64,000 nucleotides of DNA, taken from assembly GCF_000214035.2 (NCBI RefSeq), contig NZ_AFHG01000030.1, positions 248,001 through 312,000 of the forward strand. The letters are read 5' to 3'. Positions 20,552 through 30,130 of the stretch are shown here, one piece after another. Origin of the DNA: Methyloversatilis universalis FAM5 (lineage in GTDB: Bacteria > Pseudomonadota > Gammaproteobacteria > Burkholderiales > Rhodocyclaceae). How positions within the stretch are numbered: position 1 is the first letter of the stretch; the number at the start of each line of letters is the position of its first letter. The notes under the pieces are model-generated. The model saw nothing but the letters and a program-made list of their open reading frames with translations. It was not told the DNA's origin and ran no database searches. A program made the translations under genes and the position numbers.

Positions 20552-21181
20552 GTGAAACGCATGGGTACAGGAGTGCGCACCGCGCTGACGGCGGTGCTGG
20601 CGGGAACGTCGATGCTGGCGCAGGCGGCCAGCCTGTCCGGCAGCTTTACCGCCGACGATTACGCGACGGTCTATCTGTCGACCGATCTGGTGGCGGATGC
20701 CAGCGAAATCATCAGCGACAAGCAGACCACCTGGGGCGGTACGCAGACTTTTTCGGGCGTCGCCCTCACGCCGGGACAGAACTACTACCTGCTGGTGCTG
20801 GCGCGTAACGTGTTCAGCGGTCCGGCCATGTTCGTCGGCGATTTCGCCCTCACCGGAGACGGCTTCAGGTTCTCGAACGGTGGTCAGGCCCTGCTTACCA
20901 ACACGACCAACTGGACGGTGAACGAAAGCGGCTTCGGCGCGGCGGGACAAACGCCGGTCAGCCTCGGCACCAACGCATCGCTGCAGATCTGGGGTGCGCG
21001 TCCGGCTATTTCGGGTGATGCCGAAGCGGTGTGGGCCTATTACGCCGACTGGGCGAACGGCTATAACGGCCCGGCCTATTTCGTCACCCAGATCACGGCC
21101 GTGCCTGAACCCGCTGCGTTCGCGATGTTCGCTGCCGGACTGGGCGTACTGGGAACGATCGCCCGCCGCCGTCGCGTCTGA
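20552..21181 (+). CDS. PEP-CTERM sorting domain protein, exported, unknown function
   Basis: The 209-residue secreted protein has an N-terminal signal peptide (KRMGTGVRTALTAVLAGTSMLAQAAS) and a C-terminal PEP-CTERM tripartite signal: VPEP, a hydrophobic segment AAFAMFAAGLGVLGTIA, then RRRR. That signal is cut by an exosortase. The middle (about 25-180) is Gly/Ser/Thr-rich and beta-like, with no domain I recognise. The GTG at 20552 has GGAG eight bases upstream; an upstream ATG would place the sigma-54 promoter inside the coding region. The exosortase itself is not in the window and may lie beyond epsG. Confidence 0.88.
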   Translation: MKRMGTGVRTALTAVLAGTSMLAQAASLSGSFTADDYATVYLSTDLVADASEIISDKQTTWGGTQTFSGVALTPGQNYYLLVLARNVFSGPAMFVGDFALTGDGFRFSNGGQALLTNTTNWTVNESGFGAAGQTPVSLGTNASLQIWGARPAISGDAEAVWAYYADWANGYNGPAYFVTQITAVPEPAAFAMFAAGLGVLGTIARRRRV

Positions 21182-21200
21182 GCGGACCGTTGTTCGCCCG

Positions 21201-21228
21201 AAAGGCTCGCCGCATGGCGGGCCTTTTT
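21201..21228 (+). terminator. Intrinsic terminator after the PEP-CTERM gene
   Basis: AAAGGCTCGCC (21201-21211) pairs with GGCGGGCCTTT, with one G-T wobble, around a GCAT loop, and the stem runs into TTTTT. It lies 20 bp after the PEP-CTERM stop and between convergent genes. Confidence 0.8.
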
Positions 21229-21242
21229 CGTTCACGACTCGT

Positions 21243-22214
21243 TCAGCGATGCAGGGTGCGCTCGCTGCGCCGGGCGAAATAGAACCACTCGTTGCCCGGC
21301 GTGGCCGACGGATTCGGGAACACGATGAAGCCGTCGCGCGGTGCGCGCACTTCGCTGCCGTCCTCGCGCGTGCCGATGAGGTCGCCCGCCGCGACCGGAT
21401 CGAAACTGGCCCAGGGGCGCGCGAAGGTATCGCCGGCGTGCAGGCGGTCGATCACTTCGGTCAGCTTGAGCAGTTCCACATCCGGGCGCGCGGGCGGCGC
21501 CGGCTCGTCGGTCAGACCGAGGTGGGCCAGCGTGTTGCGGATGGCCCGCCACGCGAAGTCCGGTGCGATCGGGTCTTCGTGCTGGCCGCATTCCAGCGTG
21601 ATCGCATAGCCACCCATGCGGCGCATGTATTCGGTGGTGCCGACACCGTAATCCGGGTCGGTGCTGAGCAGGTGCGCCCGTTCCGACGGCGCGGTGCGCG
21701 CCAGACGCGTGCGTACGCCTGCCGCATAGGTGTCCAGCCAGCCTTCGACCAGCCGGCGCGCCCCCAGTCGCAGCGCCATCGCCTCTTCTGCTGCCGCTTG
21801 GGCGAAGGGTTCCAGCGCGCCGCCGTTGTTCTCCGGGCCCAGCATCGCGAACGGCTCGCCGCCGGTGTGGAAGGAGTGCAGGTCGAGCAGCACCTCGTGC
21901 GCTGCCAGCAGCGGGCACAGCGCGTTGGCGATGCGGTCCTCGTAATCCTGCGGATCGCTCTTCGGCCCGAGATTGCGGTTCAGGTTGCGGTCACCGGCCC
22001 GCTGCCCGCGCAGATAGGCGAGCGGATTGGTGACCGGCACGAAGGTGACACTGCCGCGCAGGATGCGCAGTTCGCCGCGGTCGAGTTCGCCGAGGATGCG
22101 GGCGATGCCCTGGGTGCCGCAGGTTTCGTTGCCGTGGACTGCGCCCAGCACCAGCAGGCGCGGGCCGGTGTCGAGGCCGTGGTAGGCGTGGGTGCGGAGG
22201 CTGGTCAGGTTCAT
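21243..22214 (-). CDS. Succinylglutamate desuccinylase/aspartoacylase-like zinc hydrolase (M14 superfamily)
   Basis: The 323-residue protein has the AstE/AspA zinc-site pattern: GAVHGNETCG near the N-terminus (His and Glu ligands), the N/R-rich DRNLNRNLG substrate segment and DLHSFH (third His). A Glu-containing VTLECGQHEDP motif and a C-terminal biotinyl-like beta domain (AGDTFARPWASFDPVAAGDLIGT) follow. It hydrolyses an amide or ester of a small acyl-amino acid or peptide; the substrate is unknown. The ATG at 22214 overlaps the selO stop by four bases, so it is the last gene of the LysR-GTPase-selO operon. Confidence 0.82.
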   Translation of the reverse strand: MNLTSLRTHAYHGLDTGPRLLVLGAVHGNETCGTQGIARILGELDRGELRILRGSVTFVPVTNPLAYLRGQRAGDRNLNRNLGPKSDPQDYEDRIANALCPLLAAHEVLLDLHSFHTGGEPFAMLGPENNGGALEPFAQAAAEEAMALRLGARRLVEGWLDTYAAGVRTRLARTAPSERAHLLSTDPDYGVGTTEYMRRMGGYAITLECGQHEDPIAPDFAWRAIRNTLAHLGLTDEPAPPARPDVELLKLTEVIDRLHAGDTFARPWASFDPVAAGDLIGTREDGSEVRAPRDGFIVFPNPSATPGNEWFYFARRSERTLHR

Positions 22215-23833
22215 GAGCTGCACGAGAGGGCTGAACAGCCGGGCTTGTGTCGCGCCCACTCCGGGCGGCGCCCGGCGAGATCGTCGAATTCCGGCTGTTC
22301 GTCGTAGGGGCGCCGCATCATCTTCAGCAGGCGCTCGATCATGCCGGTGTCACCGGCGGTGGCATCGTCGATCGCGCGCTGGGCCAGCCAGTTGCGGACG
22401 ACGTATTTCGGATTGGTCGCGTTCATGCGCGCGATGCGCGCAGCGTCCGGTTCGCCGCCGGCCGAGATGCGGGCTGCCCACTGCTGCAGCCAGCCGAGCA
22501 GGGCACGGCCGTGGTCGGCGGACGGACCGTCGCCGCTGTAGAAAGCGGCGTGCAGCGGGGCCAGTGCGGCGGCGTCTCCCGCCGCCGCGGCCGCGAGCGG
22601 CACGCCGGCCAGCTGGCGGAAGAAGATCGTGAAATCGCATTCCTCTTCCTGCAGCAGCAGGAAGAGCCGGCTGCGCATGTCGGCATCGGCGTCGTCGCCG
22701 GCCGCCGGCATCGGCAGGCCCAGCTTGTTGGCCAGCATGGCGGTCCAGCCGTCGGAAAAGGTCTGTTCGTAGCCTTCGAGCGCGGCATCGATCGCGTCGC
22801 GGTCGTCGATCAGCGGCGCGAGCGCGGCGGCGAGTCGGGTAAGGTTCCAGTAGCCGATCTGCGGCTGGCGGCCGTAGCAGTAGCGGCGGCCCTGGGCGTC
22901 GGTGGTGTTCGGCGTCCACATCATGTCCACGCCCTCCAGCCAGCCGTAGGGACCGTAGTCGATGGTGAGGCCGAGGATGGACATGTTGTCGGTGTTCATC
23001 ACGCCATGCACGAAGCCGACCCGCATCCACTCGACCATCAGCGTCGCGGTGCGCCGGCAGATTTCGGCGAACCAGTCGGCGTAAGAGCCGATGCCCGGGT
23101 AGTGGTGGGTCATCACCCAGTCGGCCAGCTGGCCCAGCAGCGCGGTTTCGTCGTGCGAGGTCAGGATTTCGAAGTGACCGAAGCGCACGAAGCTGGGCGC
23201 GACCCGGCACACGATGGCGCCCGGTTCGTTCTCCGGCCGGCCGTCATAGAACATGTCACGCACCACGGTGTCGCCGGTGGCGACCAGGCTGAGCGCGCGG
23301 GTGGTCGGAATGCCGAGGTGGAACATCGCCTCGCTGCACAGGAATTCGCGCACCGACGAACGCAGCACCGCCCGGCCGTCGGCCCGGCGGGAGTAGGGCG
23401 TGGGGCCGGCGCCTTTCAGCTGCAGTTCCTGCCGCTGACCGTGCGTGTCGAACATTTCGCCCAGCGTGATCGCGCGGCCATCGCCGAGCTGGCCGGCCCA
23501 GTTGCCGAACTGATGGCCGCCATAGCGCGCGGCATAGGGCTGCATGCCGGGCAGGATGCGGTTGCCGGCCAGCGCCTCGACCGCGGCGTCGCGTCGCGCC
23601 GGGCGCGCGAGACCGAGCTGCGCGCCCAGATCGTCGGACCAGCCCAGCAGCTGCGGGTCGGCCACCGGCGTCGGCGGCGTGAAGCTGTAGGCGGCGCCCG
23701 GCACCTGACGCGAGCGGATTTCGGTCGACGGATCGGCCGGCAGGCTGCGCACGAACAGGTTGTCGAACTCGATTTCGTCGAGGCGTCTGGAAGCTGCGGA
23801 CATCGGCTGCGGTATGTGTTCAGGAGACGGCAT
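22211..23833 (-). CDS. selO: Protein adenylyltransferase SelO (UPF0061)
   Basis: SelO is a pseudokinase-fold enzyme that transfers AMP to protein hydroxyls and is linked to redox homeostasis. Its 540 residues show the nucleotide-binding RYGGHQFGNWAGQLGDGRA region, GVMNTDNMSILGLTIDYGPYGW (catalytic Asn/Asp) and a C-terminal LSCSS, where the Cys sits at the position of selenocysteine in eukaryotic SelO. Starts at 23833 or 23803 are both possible and neither has a good ribosome site. It overlaps the downstream hydrolase and follows the COG0523 GTPase by only 26 bp. Confidence 0.93.
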   Translation of the reverse strand: MPSPEHIPQPMSAASRRLDEIEFDNLFVRSLPADPSTEIRSRQVPGAAYSFTPPTPVADPQLLGWSDDLGAQLGLARPARRDAAVEALAGNRILPGMQPYAARYGGHQFGNWAGQLGDGRAITLGEMFDTHGQRQELQLKGAGPTPYSRRADGRAVLRSSVREFLCSEAMFHLGIPTTRALSLVATGDTVVRDMFYDGRPENEPGAIVCRVAPSFVRFGHFEILTSHDETALLGQLADWVMTHHYPGIGSYADWFAEICRRTATLMVEWMRVGFVHGVMNTDNMSILGLTIDYGPYGWLEGVDMMWTPNTTDAQGRRYCYGRQPQIGYWNLTRLAAALAPLIDDRDAIDAALEGYEQTFSDGWTAMLANKLGLPMPAAGDDADADMRSRLFLLLQEEECDFTIFFRQLAGVPLAAAAAGDAAALAPLHAAFYSGDGPSADHGRALLGWLQQWAARISAGGEPDAARIARMNATNPKYVVRNWLAQRAIDDATAGDTGMIERLLKMMRRPYDEQPEFDDLAGRRPEWARHKPGCSALSCSS

Positions 23834-23859
23834 TGTGAGCGAAGCGGCGGGTCAGGGGT

Positions 23860-24806
<947 letters not shown>

Positions 24807-24810
<4 letters not shown>

Positions 24811-25754
24811 GGCGCCGCACCTTCGAGCAGCGCGGCCCGGGTGCGCGGGCTGTCCAGCTGCTGCAGCCACCAGTCAAGCGCCCGCCCGCGCTGCGCACCG
24901 CTGCGCCACGCGATGGCGAACTGCGCCACCTTGTCTTCGGCGGTGCGCTTCACCACCAGTTCGCCGCGTTCGACATGCGGGCGCACCCGCGCCTCCGGCA
25001 GGAAGCCACAGCCCAGACCGCGCAGTTGGGCGGCGATCTTCATGTCCAGCGTGGGCACGGTGAGCACGTCCTGACCGGGCAGCAGATTGCGGGTGGTCGG
25101 CGACAGGCGGAGCGCGCTGTCGGCGATCGCGACCGCGCGGTGCATGCGGATCATGGCCGGGTCCAGCGGCTCGGGCAGCCGCGCCAGCGGATGGTGCGGA
25201 GCGACCGCGAACACGAAGCGGATGTCGCCCAGCGGCATCACCTGCAGGCCGGTGTTGCGGGTGTCGTCGGCGTCCACGCCGATCGCCAGATCGGCTGCAC
25301 CGGACAGCAGCGCCTCCCAGGTGCCGGACAGCACCTCCTGTCGCAGCCGGATGCGGGTGGGCGGCGGCAGGCGGGCGGTGTCACGCTGGGCGTAGAAGGC
25401 GTCGACCAGGTCGAGCAGGGTATGCGGGCACATGAGCGCGTTGGCGGCGATCGCGAGCTGGCCTTCCCAGCCGCTGGCGACCCGCTTCACACGGCTGGCC
25501 ACCGCGTCGATCTCCAGCAGCAGGCGGCTGCCTTCGTTCAGCAGTTCGCGTCCGGCCGGCGTGAGTACCGCGCTGCGGCTGGCGCGATCGAACAGCAGCA
25601 CGTCGAGCGCGTCCTCTAGCTGGCGCACGCTGTAGCTGAGCGCCGACGGCACCTTGCCGAGCGCGCGGGCGGCACCGGCGAAGCTGCCGGCTTCGGCGAT
25701 GGTGGCGATCAGCCGGATGGCGTCCGGTGTCAGCGGGTGTTCGCGTTCGGTCAT
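24807..25754 (-). CDS. LysR-family transcriptional regulator
   Basis: The 315-residue protein has an N-terminal winged helix-turn-helix (LIATIAEAGSFAGAARALGKVPSALSYSVRQLEDAL) and a LysR effector domain. The ATG at 25754 is preferred to a TTG at 25769, because the TTG would lie within the palindrome upstream. The gene leads an operon with the COG0523 GTPase (four-base overlap), selO and the M14-like hydrolase, and is divergent from pirin and a flavoprotein. It probably controls both directions. The effector is unknown; the neighbours suggest a redox or quinone signal (inference). Confidence 0.92.
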
Positions 25755-25763
25755 GGCGCGAGT

Positions 25764-25780
25764 ATTCAAAAAATTTGAAT
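25764..25780. promoter_or_regulatory. LysR-type operator palindrome
   Basis: ATTCAAA (25764-25770), a three-base AAA spacer and TTTGAAT (25774-25780) form a perfect 7-bp inverted repeat with the T-N11-A pattern of LysR regulators. It starts 10 bp upstream of the lysR ATG and about 84 bp before the pirin ATG, a position suited to autorepression and control of the divergent genes. It is strikingly AT-rich in GC-rich surroundings. Confidence 0.65.
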
Positions 25781-25863
25781 GATGATATCAGCCCGCCGCG
25801 CCCATGGTGGCCGGGGCGCTGCGCAGAATGCAGTCATTGCCTGACAACACAGAGGAGATGGCC

Positions 25864-26568
25864 ATGATCACCCTGCGCAAATCTTCAGAACGCGGCTTCG
25901 ACGACCACGGCTGGGGTCAGTCACACTTCAGTTTCTCGTTCGCCGATTACTACGACCCGGCGCACATGGGCGTCGGCACGCTGCGCGCGCTGATGGAAGA
26001 CACGATAGAGCCGGCCGGCGGTTTCGGCACCCACCCGCACCGCGACATGGAAATCGTCACCGTGGTGCTGGCCGGCGAACTGACCCACCGCGATTCGATG
26101 GGCAATACCGGCGTACTGCGCGCCGGCGACGTGCAGCGCATGAGCGCCGGCACCGGCGTGCTGCACAGCGAATACAACCACGCCGCCAGCACGCCGGTGC
26201 GCATGCTGCAGATCTGGCTGCTGCCGCGTTCGCGCGGCATCGCGCCGGGCTACGCGCAGAAGCATTTCGCCGACGCGGACCGCCGGGGTCGCCTGCTGCC
26301 GCTGGTGGGCGAGGCCGACGGTGCGCTGTCCATCCATTCCGACGTGACGCTGTATGCCACCCGGCTGGAGGAGGGCGATGCGCCGCTGGCGCACCGGATC
26401 GCCACCGGCCGTCGCGTCTATCTGCACCTGATCGAAGGCGAACTCGAGGTCAATGGCGTGCGGCTGCAGGGCGGCGACGCGCTCACCATCGAATCGGAAG
26501 ATGAAGTCGTGCTGGAAGGCGGCCGCGCCGCCCATGCGCTGCTGTTCGACCTGGGCGCGCATCCGTAG
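25864..26568 (+). CDS. Pirin-family bicupin protein
   Basis: The 234-residue bicupin belongs to the pirin family, some members of which are quercetinases or redox sensors. The N-terminal cupin carries the metal-ligand pattern GFGTHPHRDMEIVTVVLAGELTHRDSMG and continues to GTGVLHSEYNH. The second cupin has lost most ligands. The second ATG (25864) is chosen because GAGGAG directly abuts the first ATG (25858) and gives proper spacing to the second. It is divergent from the LysR gene and 98 bp before a flavoprotein, so it probably belongs to one stress-responsive unit. Confidence 0.92.
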   Translation: MITLRKSSERGFDDHGWGQSHFSFSFADYYDPAHMGVGTLRALMEDTIEPAGGFGTHPHRDMEIVTVVLAGELTHRDSMGNTGVLRAGDVQRMSAGTGVLHSEYNHAASTPVRMLQIWLLPRSRGIAPGYAQKHFADADRRGRLLPLVGEADGALSIHSDVTLYATRLEEGDAPLAHRIATGRRVYLHLIEGELEVNGVRLQGGDALTIESEDEVVLEGGRAAHALLFDLGAHP

Positions 26569-26666
26569 CGCACCCGCGGTTTTCGTTGCTGTCTGCCCCG
26601 ATCGTGTCATGGTCTGCGCGCGATGGGCTCGTCACTCGTAGCAGACCACCCTTTGAGGAGAACACC

Positions 26667-27236
26667 ATGACCCAAGTTGCCATCGTCTATCACAGCGGCT
26701 ACGGCCACACCCGTCGCATGGCGCAATCGGTCGCCGAAGGCGCCGCGAAGCACGCACAGGTTCACAGCATCGAGATCGACGCCGAAGGCAATGTGCCGGA
26801 GGCTGCATGGCAGACGCTGCTGGACAGCGATGCCATCGTGTTCGGCAGCCCGACCTATATGGGCAGCGTGTCCTGGCAGTTCAAGAAATTCGCGGATGCG
26901 ACGTCCAAGCCGTGGTTCACCCAGCAGTGGAAGGACAAGCTGGCCGCTGGCTTCACCAATTCGGCTTCGATGAACGGCGACAAGCACTCGACGCTGCACT
27001 ACCTCATGACGCTGGCGATGCAGCACAGCATGCTGTGGACGGGTACCGGCCTGATGCCGAGTAACAGCAAGGCCGCGACGCGCCAGGACGTGAACTACGT
27101 GGCGTCCTTCGCCGGCGCGATGGCCTCGACGCCGTCCGACGCGTCGGTGGAAGAAATGGTCCACGGCGATCTGAAGACCGCGGCGCTGTTCGGCGAGCGC
27201 GTCGCTCAGCAGGCCGCACGCGTGGCCGCGCGCTGA
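26667..27236 (+). CDS. NAD(P)H:quinone oxidoreductase-like flavodoxin (WrbA/NQO type)
   Basis: This is a 189-residue flavodoxin-fold protein. FMN-binding elements are the YHSGYGHTRRMAQSVAEG phosphate loop, FGSPTYMGSVSWQFKKFADAT and the later GDKHSTLHYLMTLAMQHSM region. Such proteins reduce quinones by two electrons with NAD(P)H. A TTTGAGGAG box precedes the ATG at 26667. The short length and the lack of a WrbA-typical insertion make it a WrbA relative rather than WrbA proper. It follows pirin and probably shares its regulation. Confidence 0.88.
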   Translation: MTQVAIVYHSGYGHTRRMAQSVAEGAAKHAQVHSIEIDAEGNVPEAAWQTLLDSDAIVFGSPTYMGSVSWQFKKFADATSKPWFTQQWKDKLAAGFTNSASMNGDKHSTLHYLMTLAMQHSMLWTGTGLMPSNSKAATRQDVNYVASFAGAMASTPSDASVEEMVHGDLKTAALFGERVAQQAARVAAR

Positions 27237-27264
27237 TCGAGGAAGCGGGACGCTTCTCCGGGCG

Positions 27265-27663
27265 TCAGTACAGTTCGGGGAAGCGTTCCAGCCAGGTCCA
27301 GGCGATCGCCAGAACCACCACCACCAGACCGGTCCAGGTGCCGGTGACGAAGCAGCAGGCCGCCGGAATGACCAGACCGGCCACTTCGTCGAACAGCGTA
27401 CCGAAGGTGAACCAGAGCGCGGTCAGCGCCAGCCACTTCAAGATGAAGCCCGGCAGATGACGCCGCATGGAGCGGTTGTGCCGGTAGCTCTGCGCACGCT
27501 CCATCCAGGAGCCACGGGTGCAGTTGCGGAAATAGAGGAAGGGCCAGATGTAGCGCCACCACAGGCGCAGCATGGACTCGGGCCGGACGCCCGGACCGCC
27601 GCCATTTCCTTCGTCAAGGCCGGTGGCGTGCCGGCCATCCCGATCGAAGCTCTGCATGTCCAT
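27265..27663 (-). CDS. Small membrane protein of unknown function
   Basis: This 132-residue protein is not recognised. A polar N-terminus is followed by an aromatic stretch (RLWWRYIWPFLYFRNC) that may be interfacial. Two likely transmembrane helices come later (about 75-95, LKWLALTALWFTFGTLF; about 98-125, LVIPAACCFVTGTWTGLVVVVLAIAW). The translation has hydrophobic segments and codon use like its neighbours, so I accept it as real. It stands alone, convergent with the flavoprotein and 148 bp downstream of the PPIase on the same strand. Confidence 0.6.
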   Translation of the reverse strand: MDMQSFDRDGRHATGLDEGNGGGPGVRPESMLRLWWRYIWPFLYFRNCTRGSWMERAQSYRHNRSMRRHLPGFILKWLALTALWFTFGTLFDEVAGLVIPAACCFVTGTWTGLVVVVLAIAWTWLERFPELY

Positions 27664-27712
27664 GACGCATCCTCCCCGACACGATCCGTCCGGCTGTGGC
27701 GCCGGGACGTCC

Positions 27713-27731
27713 GGCCCGCAGGTTGCGGGCC
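27713..27731. terminator. 8-bp perfect hairpin downstream of the PPIase gene
   Basis: GGCCCGCA (27713-27720) pairs perfectly with TGCGGGCC (27724-27731) around GGT. On the minus strand it lies about 80 bases after the PPIase stop. No T-run follows, so a terminator role is only possible, for example Rho-dependent or as a 3' end barrier. Confidence 0.35.
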
Positions 27732-27811
27732 AAGACCGTCATGGCCTGATTACGGCCGGACGGAATTCCGGGTTGAGGCGACGCGCCGGACAGGTCCGAC
27801 CGCGCCGCTGA

Positions 27812-28642
27812 TTACTTGATCGAAGCCTTCTGGCGCAGATCGTTCACGTGGTTCGCGATGGTCTGCTGTTCCAGACGCTGGGCGATCTGCGGCTTTGCTT
27901 CCTCGTACGACGGCAGCTTCAGGTCACGCACGTCTTCCAGCTTGATTACGTGGTAGCCGAAATCGCTGCGGATCGGCTGCGGCGTGAACTTGCCTTTTTC
28001 CAGCTTGACCAGCGCGTCGGAGAACGGCTTCACGTACTGCGCCGGCGCGCTCCAGCCGAGATCGCCGCCACGGTCCTTGGAGCCCGGATCTTCCGAATCC
28101 TTCGCCAGGTCCTCGAACTTCTCGCCGGCCTGCAGCTTGCCGATGATTTCCTTCGCCTTCTCCTCGGTCTTCACCAGGATGTGGCGGGCCTTGTATTCCT
28201 TGTTGCCCAGGCCGACCTTGATCTTCTCGTACTCGGCCTTGATGGTGTCCTCGCTCACCGGATGGGTGCGCATGTAATCCTGCAGATAGGCCTGGATCAG
28301 CACCGCCTGCTTGGCCAGTTCGGCCTGGTTCATCAGCGAGGCGTTCTTGTCCAGACCCTTGGCGGTTGCGGCCTGGGTCAGCACTTCGCGGCGGATCAGT
28401 TCCTCGCGGACCGCGGTGCGCAGCTGTTCGCCGTCCTGCTGGCCCTGGGCCAGCTGGTTCTTGATCATGACGTCGGCGCGGCCCTGCGGAATGCCCTTGC
28501 CGTTGACCGTCACCAGCACCCCGCCTTCGGCCGGGGCGGCGGCCGGCGCGGCCGGCTTGTCCTTGGCCTTCTGCTGCGCCATCGCCGGTGCGGCAAAGGC
28601 GGTGAGGGTGGCGAGGGTCAGGGCGGAAAGCATGTGTTTCAT
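27812..28642 (-). CDS. Periplasmic peptidyl-prolyl isomerase (parvulin/PpiC type)
   Basis: The 276-residue protein begins with a signal peptide (MKHMLSALTLATLTAFAAPAMAQ), then a SurA-like N-terminal helical part. An intact parvulin domain follows: YKARHILVKTEEKAKEII, FEDLAKDSEDPGSKDRGGDLGW and SDFGYHVIKLEDV. The catalytic His/Asp pattern is present, so it should isomerise prolines in exported proteins. It is last in the yciB-yciI-bolA-PPIase cluster, 53 bp after bolA, a conserved betaproteobacterial order. Confidence 0.93.
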   Translation of the reverse strand: MKHMLSALTLATLTAFAAPAMAQQKAKDKPAAPAAAPAEGGVLVTVNGKGIPQGRADVMIKNQLAQGQQDGEQLRTAVREELIRREVLTQAATAKGLDKNASLMNQAELAKQAVLIQAYLQDYMRTHPVSEDTIKAEYEKIKVGLGNKEYKARHILVKTEEKAKEIIGKLQAGEKFEDLAKDSEDPGSKDRGGDLGWSAPAQYVKPFSDALVKLEKGKFTPQPIRSDFGYHVIKLEDVRDLKLPSYEEAKPQIAQRLEQQTIANHVNDLRQKASIK

Positions 28643-28695
28643 CGATTTACCTTTCGGGTGAAGTCCAGTCTTGCTGCTGCAGTATGCCCGTCCGT

Positions 28696-28980
28696 TCAGG
28701 CGGCAGGCGCGTCGTCCGGCGCGCGTGCGACGATGGACAGGGCGTGGATGTCTCGCTGCATCAGGTCGCCCAGTGCAGCATAGATGATGCGGTGGCGTTC
28801 CATCGTCCTTCGCCCCGAGAACTGCTCGGACACGATGGTGAGCCGATAGTGCCGTCCGCCCGAGCGCGCACCGGCATGACCTGCATGCAGGTGCGAGTCG
28901 TCGATCAGGTCGACCGCGGTGGGCGACAGCGCCGCGAGGCGCTCGCGTATCGCGGCTTCGATCCGGGCGGCGTCGCTCAC
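28696..28980 (-). CDS. bolA: BolA-family protein
   Basis: This 94-residue BolA domain protein contains the conserved [44 protein letters not shown] core. The His residues are those that bind Fe-S clusters with a monothiol glutaredoxin partner. The start is GTG, overlapping the yciI stop by four bases (GTGA). The role is in Fe-S trafficking or stress morphology; no glutaredoxin is nearby. Confidence 0.93.
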   Translation of the reverse strand: MSDAARIEAAIRERLAALSPTAVDLIDDSHLHAGHAGARSGGRHYRLTIVSEQFSGRRTMERHRIIYAALGDLMQRDIHALSIVARAPDDAPAA

Positions 28981-29279
28981 GCGGGGAATACCTTGCGGAA
29001 GGGCTTGACCGTCATGCGGGCGAACACGCCTTCGGTCGTGTACGGATCTTCGTCCGCCCATTTCCGGGCGGCTTCCAGCGATTCGAATTCGGCCACGATG
29101 AGGCTGCCGGTGAAACCGGCCGCGCCCGGATCGCTGGCGTCCACCGCGGGCAGCGGACCTGCGATCAGCAGACGGCCTTCGTCCTGCAGCGCCTGCAGAC
29201 GTGCAAGGTGGCCCGGGCGAGCCGCCATCCGCTTCTCAAGACTGTTCGGAATGTCTTCGCCCATCAATACGTAATACAT
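28977..29279 (-). CDS. yciI: YciI-like protein
   Basis: This 100-residue ferredoxin-like fold protein has the family start [47 protein letters not shown] and the [32 protein letters not shown] end. The conserved His-Asp pair is in place. The family is often found beside yciB; some relatives act as dehalogenases, but the cellular role of YciI is unknown. It lies between yciB and bolA with a 16-bp gap and a four-base overlap. Confidence 0.92.
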   Translation of the reverse strand: MYYVLMGEDIPNSLEKRMAARPGHLARLQALQDEGRLLIAGPLPAVDASDPGAAGFTGSLIVAEFESLEAARKWADEDPYTTEGVFARMTVKPFRKVFPA

Positions 29280-29295
29280 GCAAACCTCGATTGGA

Positions 29296-29904
29296 TCAGG
29301 AGTTCTTTTCTTCGATGTGACGGGACAGCATCAGGCCCTGGCCAAGCACGAACAGGAACATCAGGCCCATGCCGCCATAGAGCTTGAAGCTCACCCAGGT
29401 GTCTTCGCTGTAACTGTAGGCCACGTAGAGGTTCAGGATGCCCATGACCGCGAAGAAGGCAATCCATGAAAGATTGAGACGCGCCCAGACCGGCTCAGGC
29501 AGTTGCACCTGATCCTTCATCAGTGCGCGGATCAGGTTGCGCTTCATGAATAGCGCCGAGCCGGCCAGTGTCAGCGCGAACAGCCAGTACAGCACGGTGG
29601 GTTTCCACTTGATGAAGGTGGCGTCGTGGAAGAACAGCGTGGCACCGCCGAACACCACGATGATGGCCAGACTGATCCACAGCATGGTGTCCACCTTGCG
29701 CCCGCGGGCGATCAGCCAGAACACCTGGCCCAGGGTGGCAACGATGGCGACTGCGGTGGCGATCAGTATCGGTGCCTGACTGACGGCGATGCCGTCGCCG
29801 AGCAGCCGGGTGGCCAGTGCGTGGGATGCATCCGGCGATCCGCCGGCGAACTTGTAGGCTGCGAAAAAAAGCAGGACCGGCAGCAGGTCGAACAGGAATT
29901 TCAT
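29296..29904 (-). CDS. yciB: Inner membrane protein YciB (septation protein A)
   Basis: This 202-residue membrane protein has about five helices and starts [22 protein letters not shown], the family hallmark. Later it shows [43 protein letters not shown]. YciB is implicated in cell envelope synthesis and septation. It heads the yciI-bolA-PPIase cluster and is divergent from the HU gene across 226 bp. Confidence 0.95.
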   Translation of the reverse strand: MKFLFDLLPVLLFFAAYKFAGGSPDASHALATRLLGDGIAVSQAPILIATAVAIVATLGQVFWLIARGRKVDTMLWISLAIIVVFGGATLFFHDATFIKWKPTVLYWLFALTLAGSALFMKRNLIRALMKDQVQLPEPVWARLNLSWIAFFAVMGILNLYVAYSYSEDTWVSFKLYGGMGLMFLFVLGQGLMLSRHIEEKNS

Positions 29905-30046
29905 GGTGGCCGATTATGCCCGCTCATCCGCAAAGTTGTGCGTTCGGGGTCCGCTGCGCTGCAGCGAAATCGGGCATGGAACTGGCTAGGCGCGGAAAAT
30001 ATGTCCGGAGAGCGCGAGAATTCATGAAGAAAGTCCGCAGACCCGC

Positions 30047-30075
30047 TTGTGAAGCGCACGCGGCCTCACTATTAT
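30047..30075 (+). promoter_or_regulatory. Sigma-70 promoter of the HU gene
   Basis: TTGTGA (30047-30052) and TATTAT (30070-30075) are 17 bp apart, 56 bp before the HU ATG. They form a strong-looking core promoter in an AT-richer patch. Confidence 0.65.
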
Positions 30076-30130
30076 CCGCTCAGGTTTTCCCGCGCGCCCT
30101 TGCGTACAACCCAGTCAGTAGGAGACGTAC

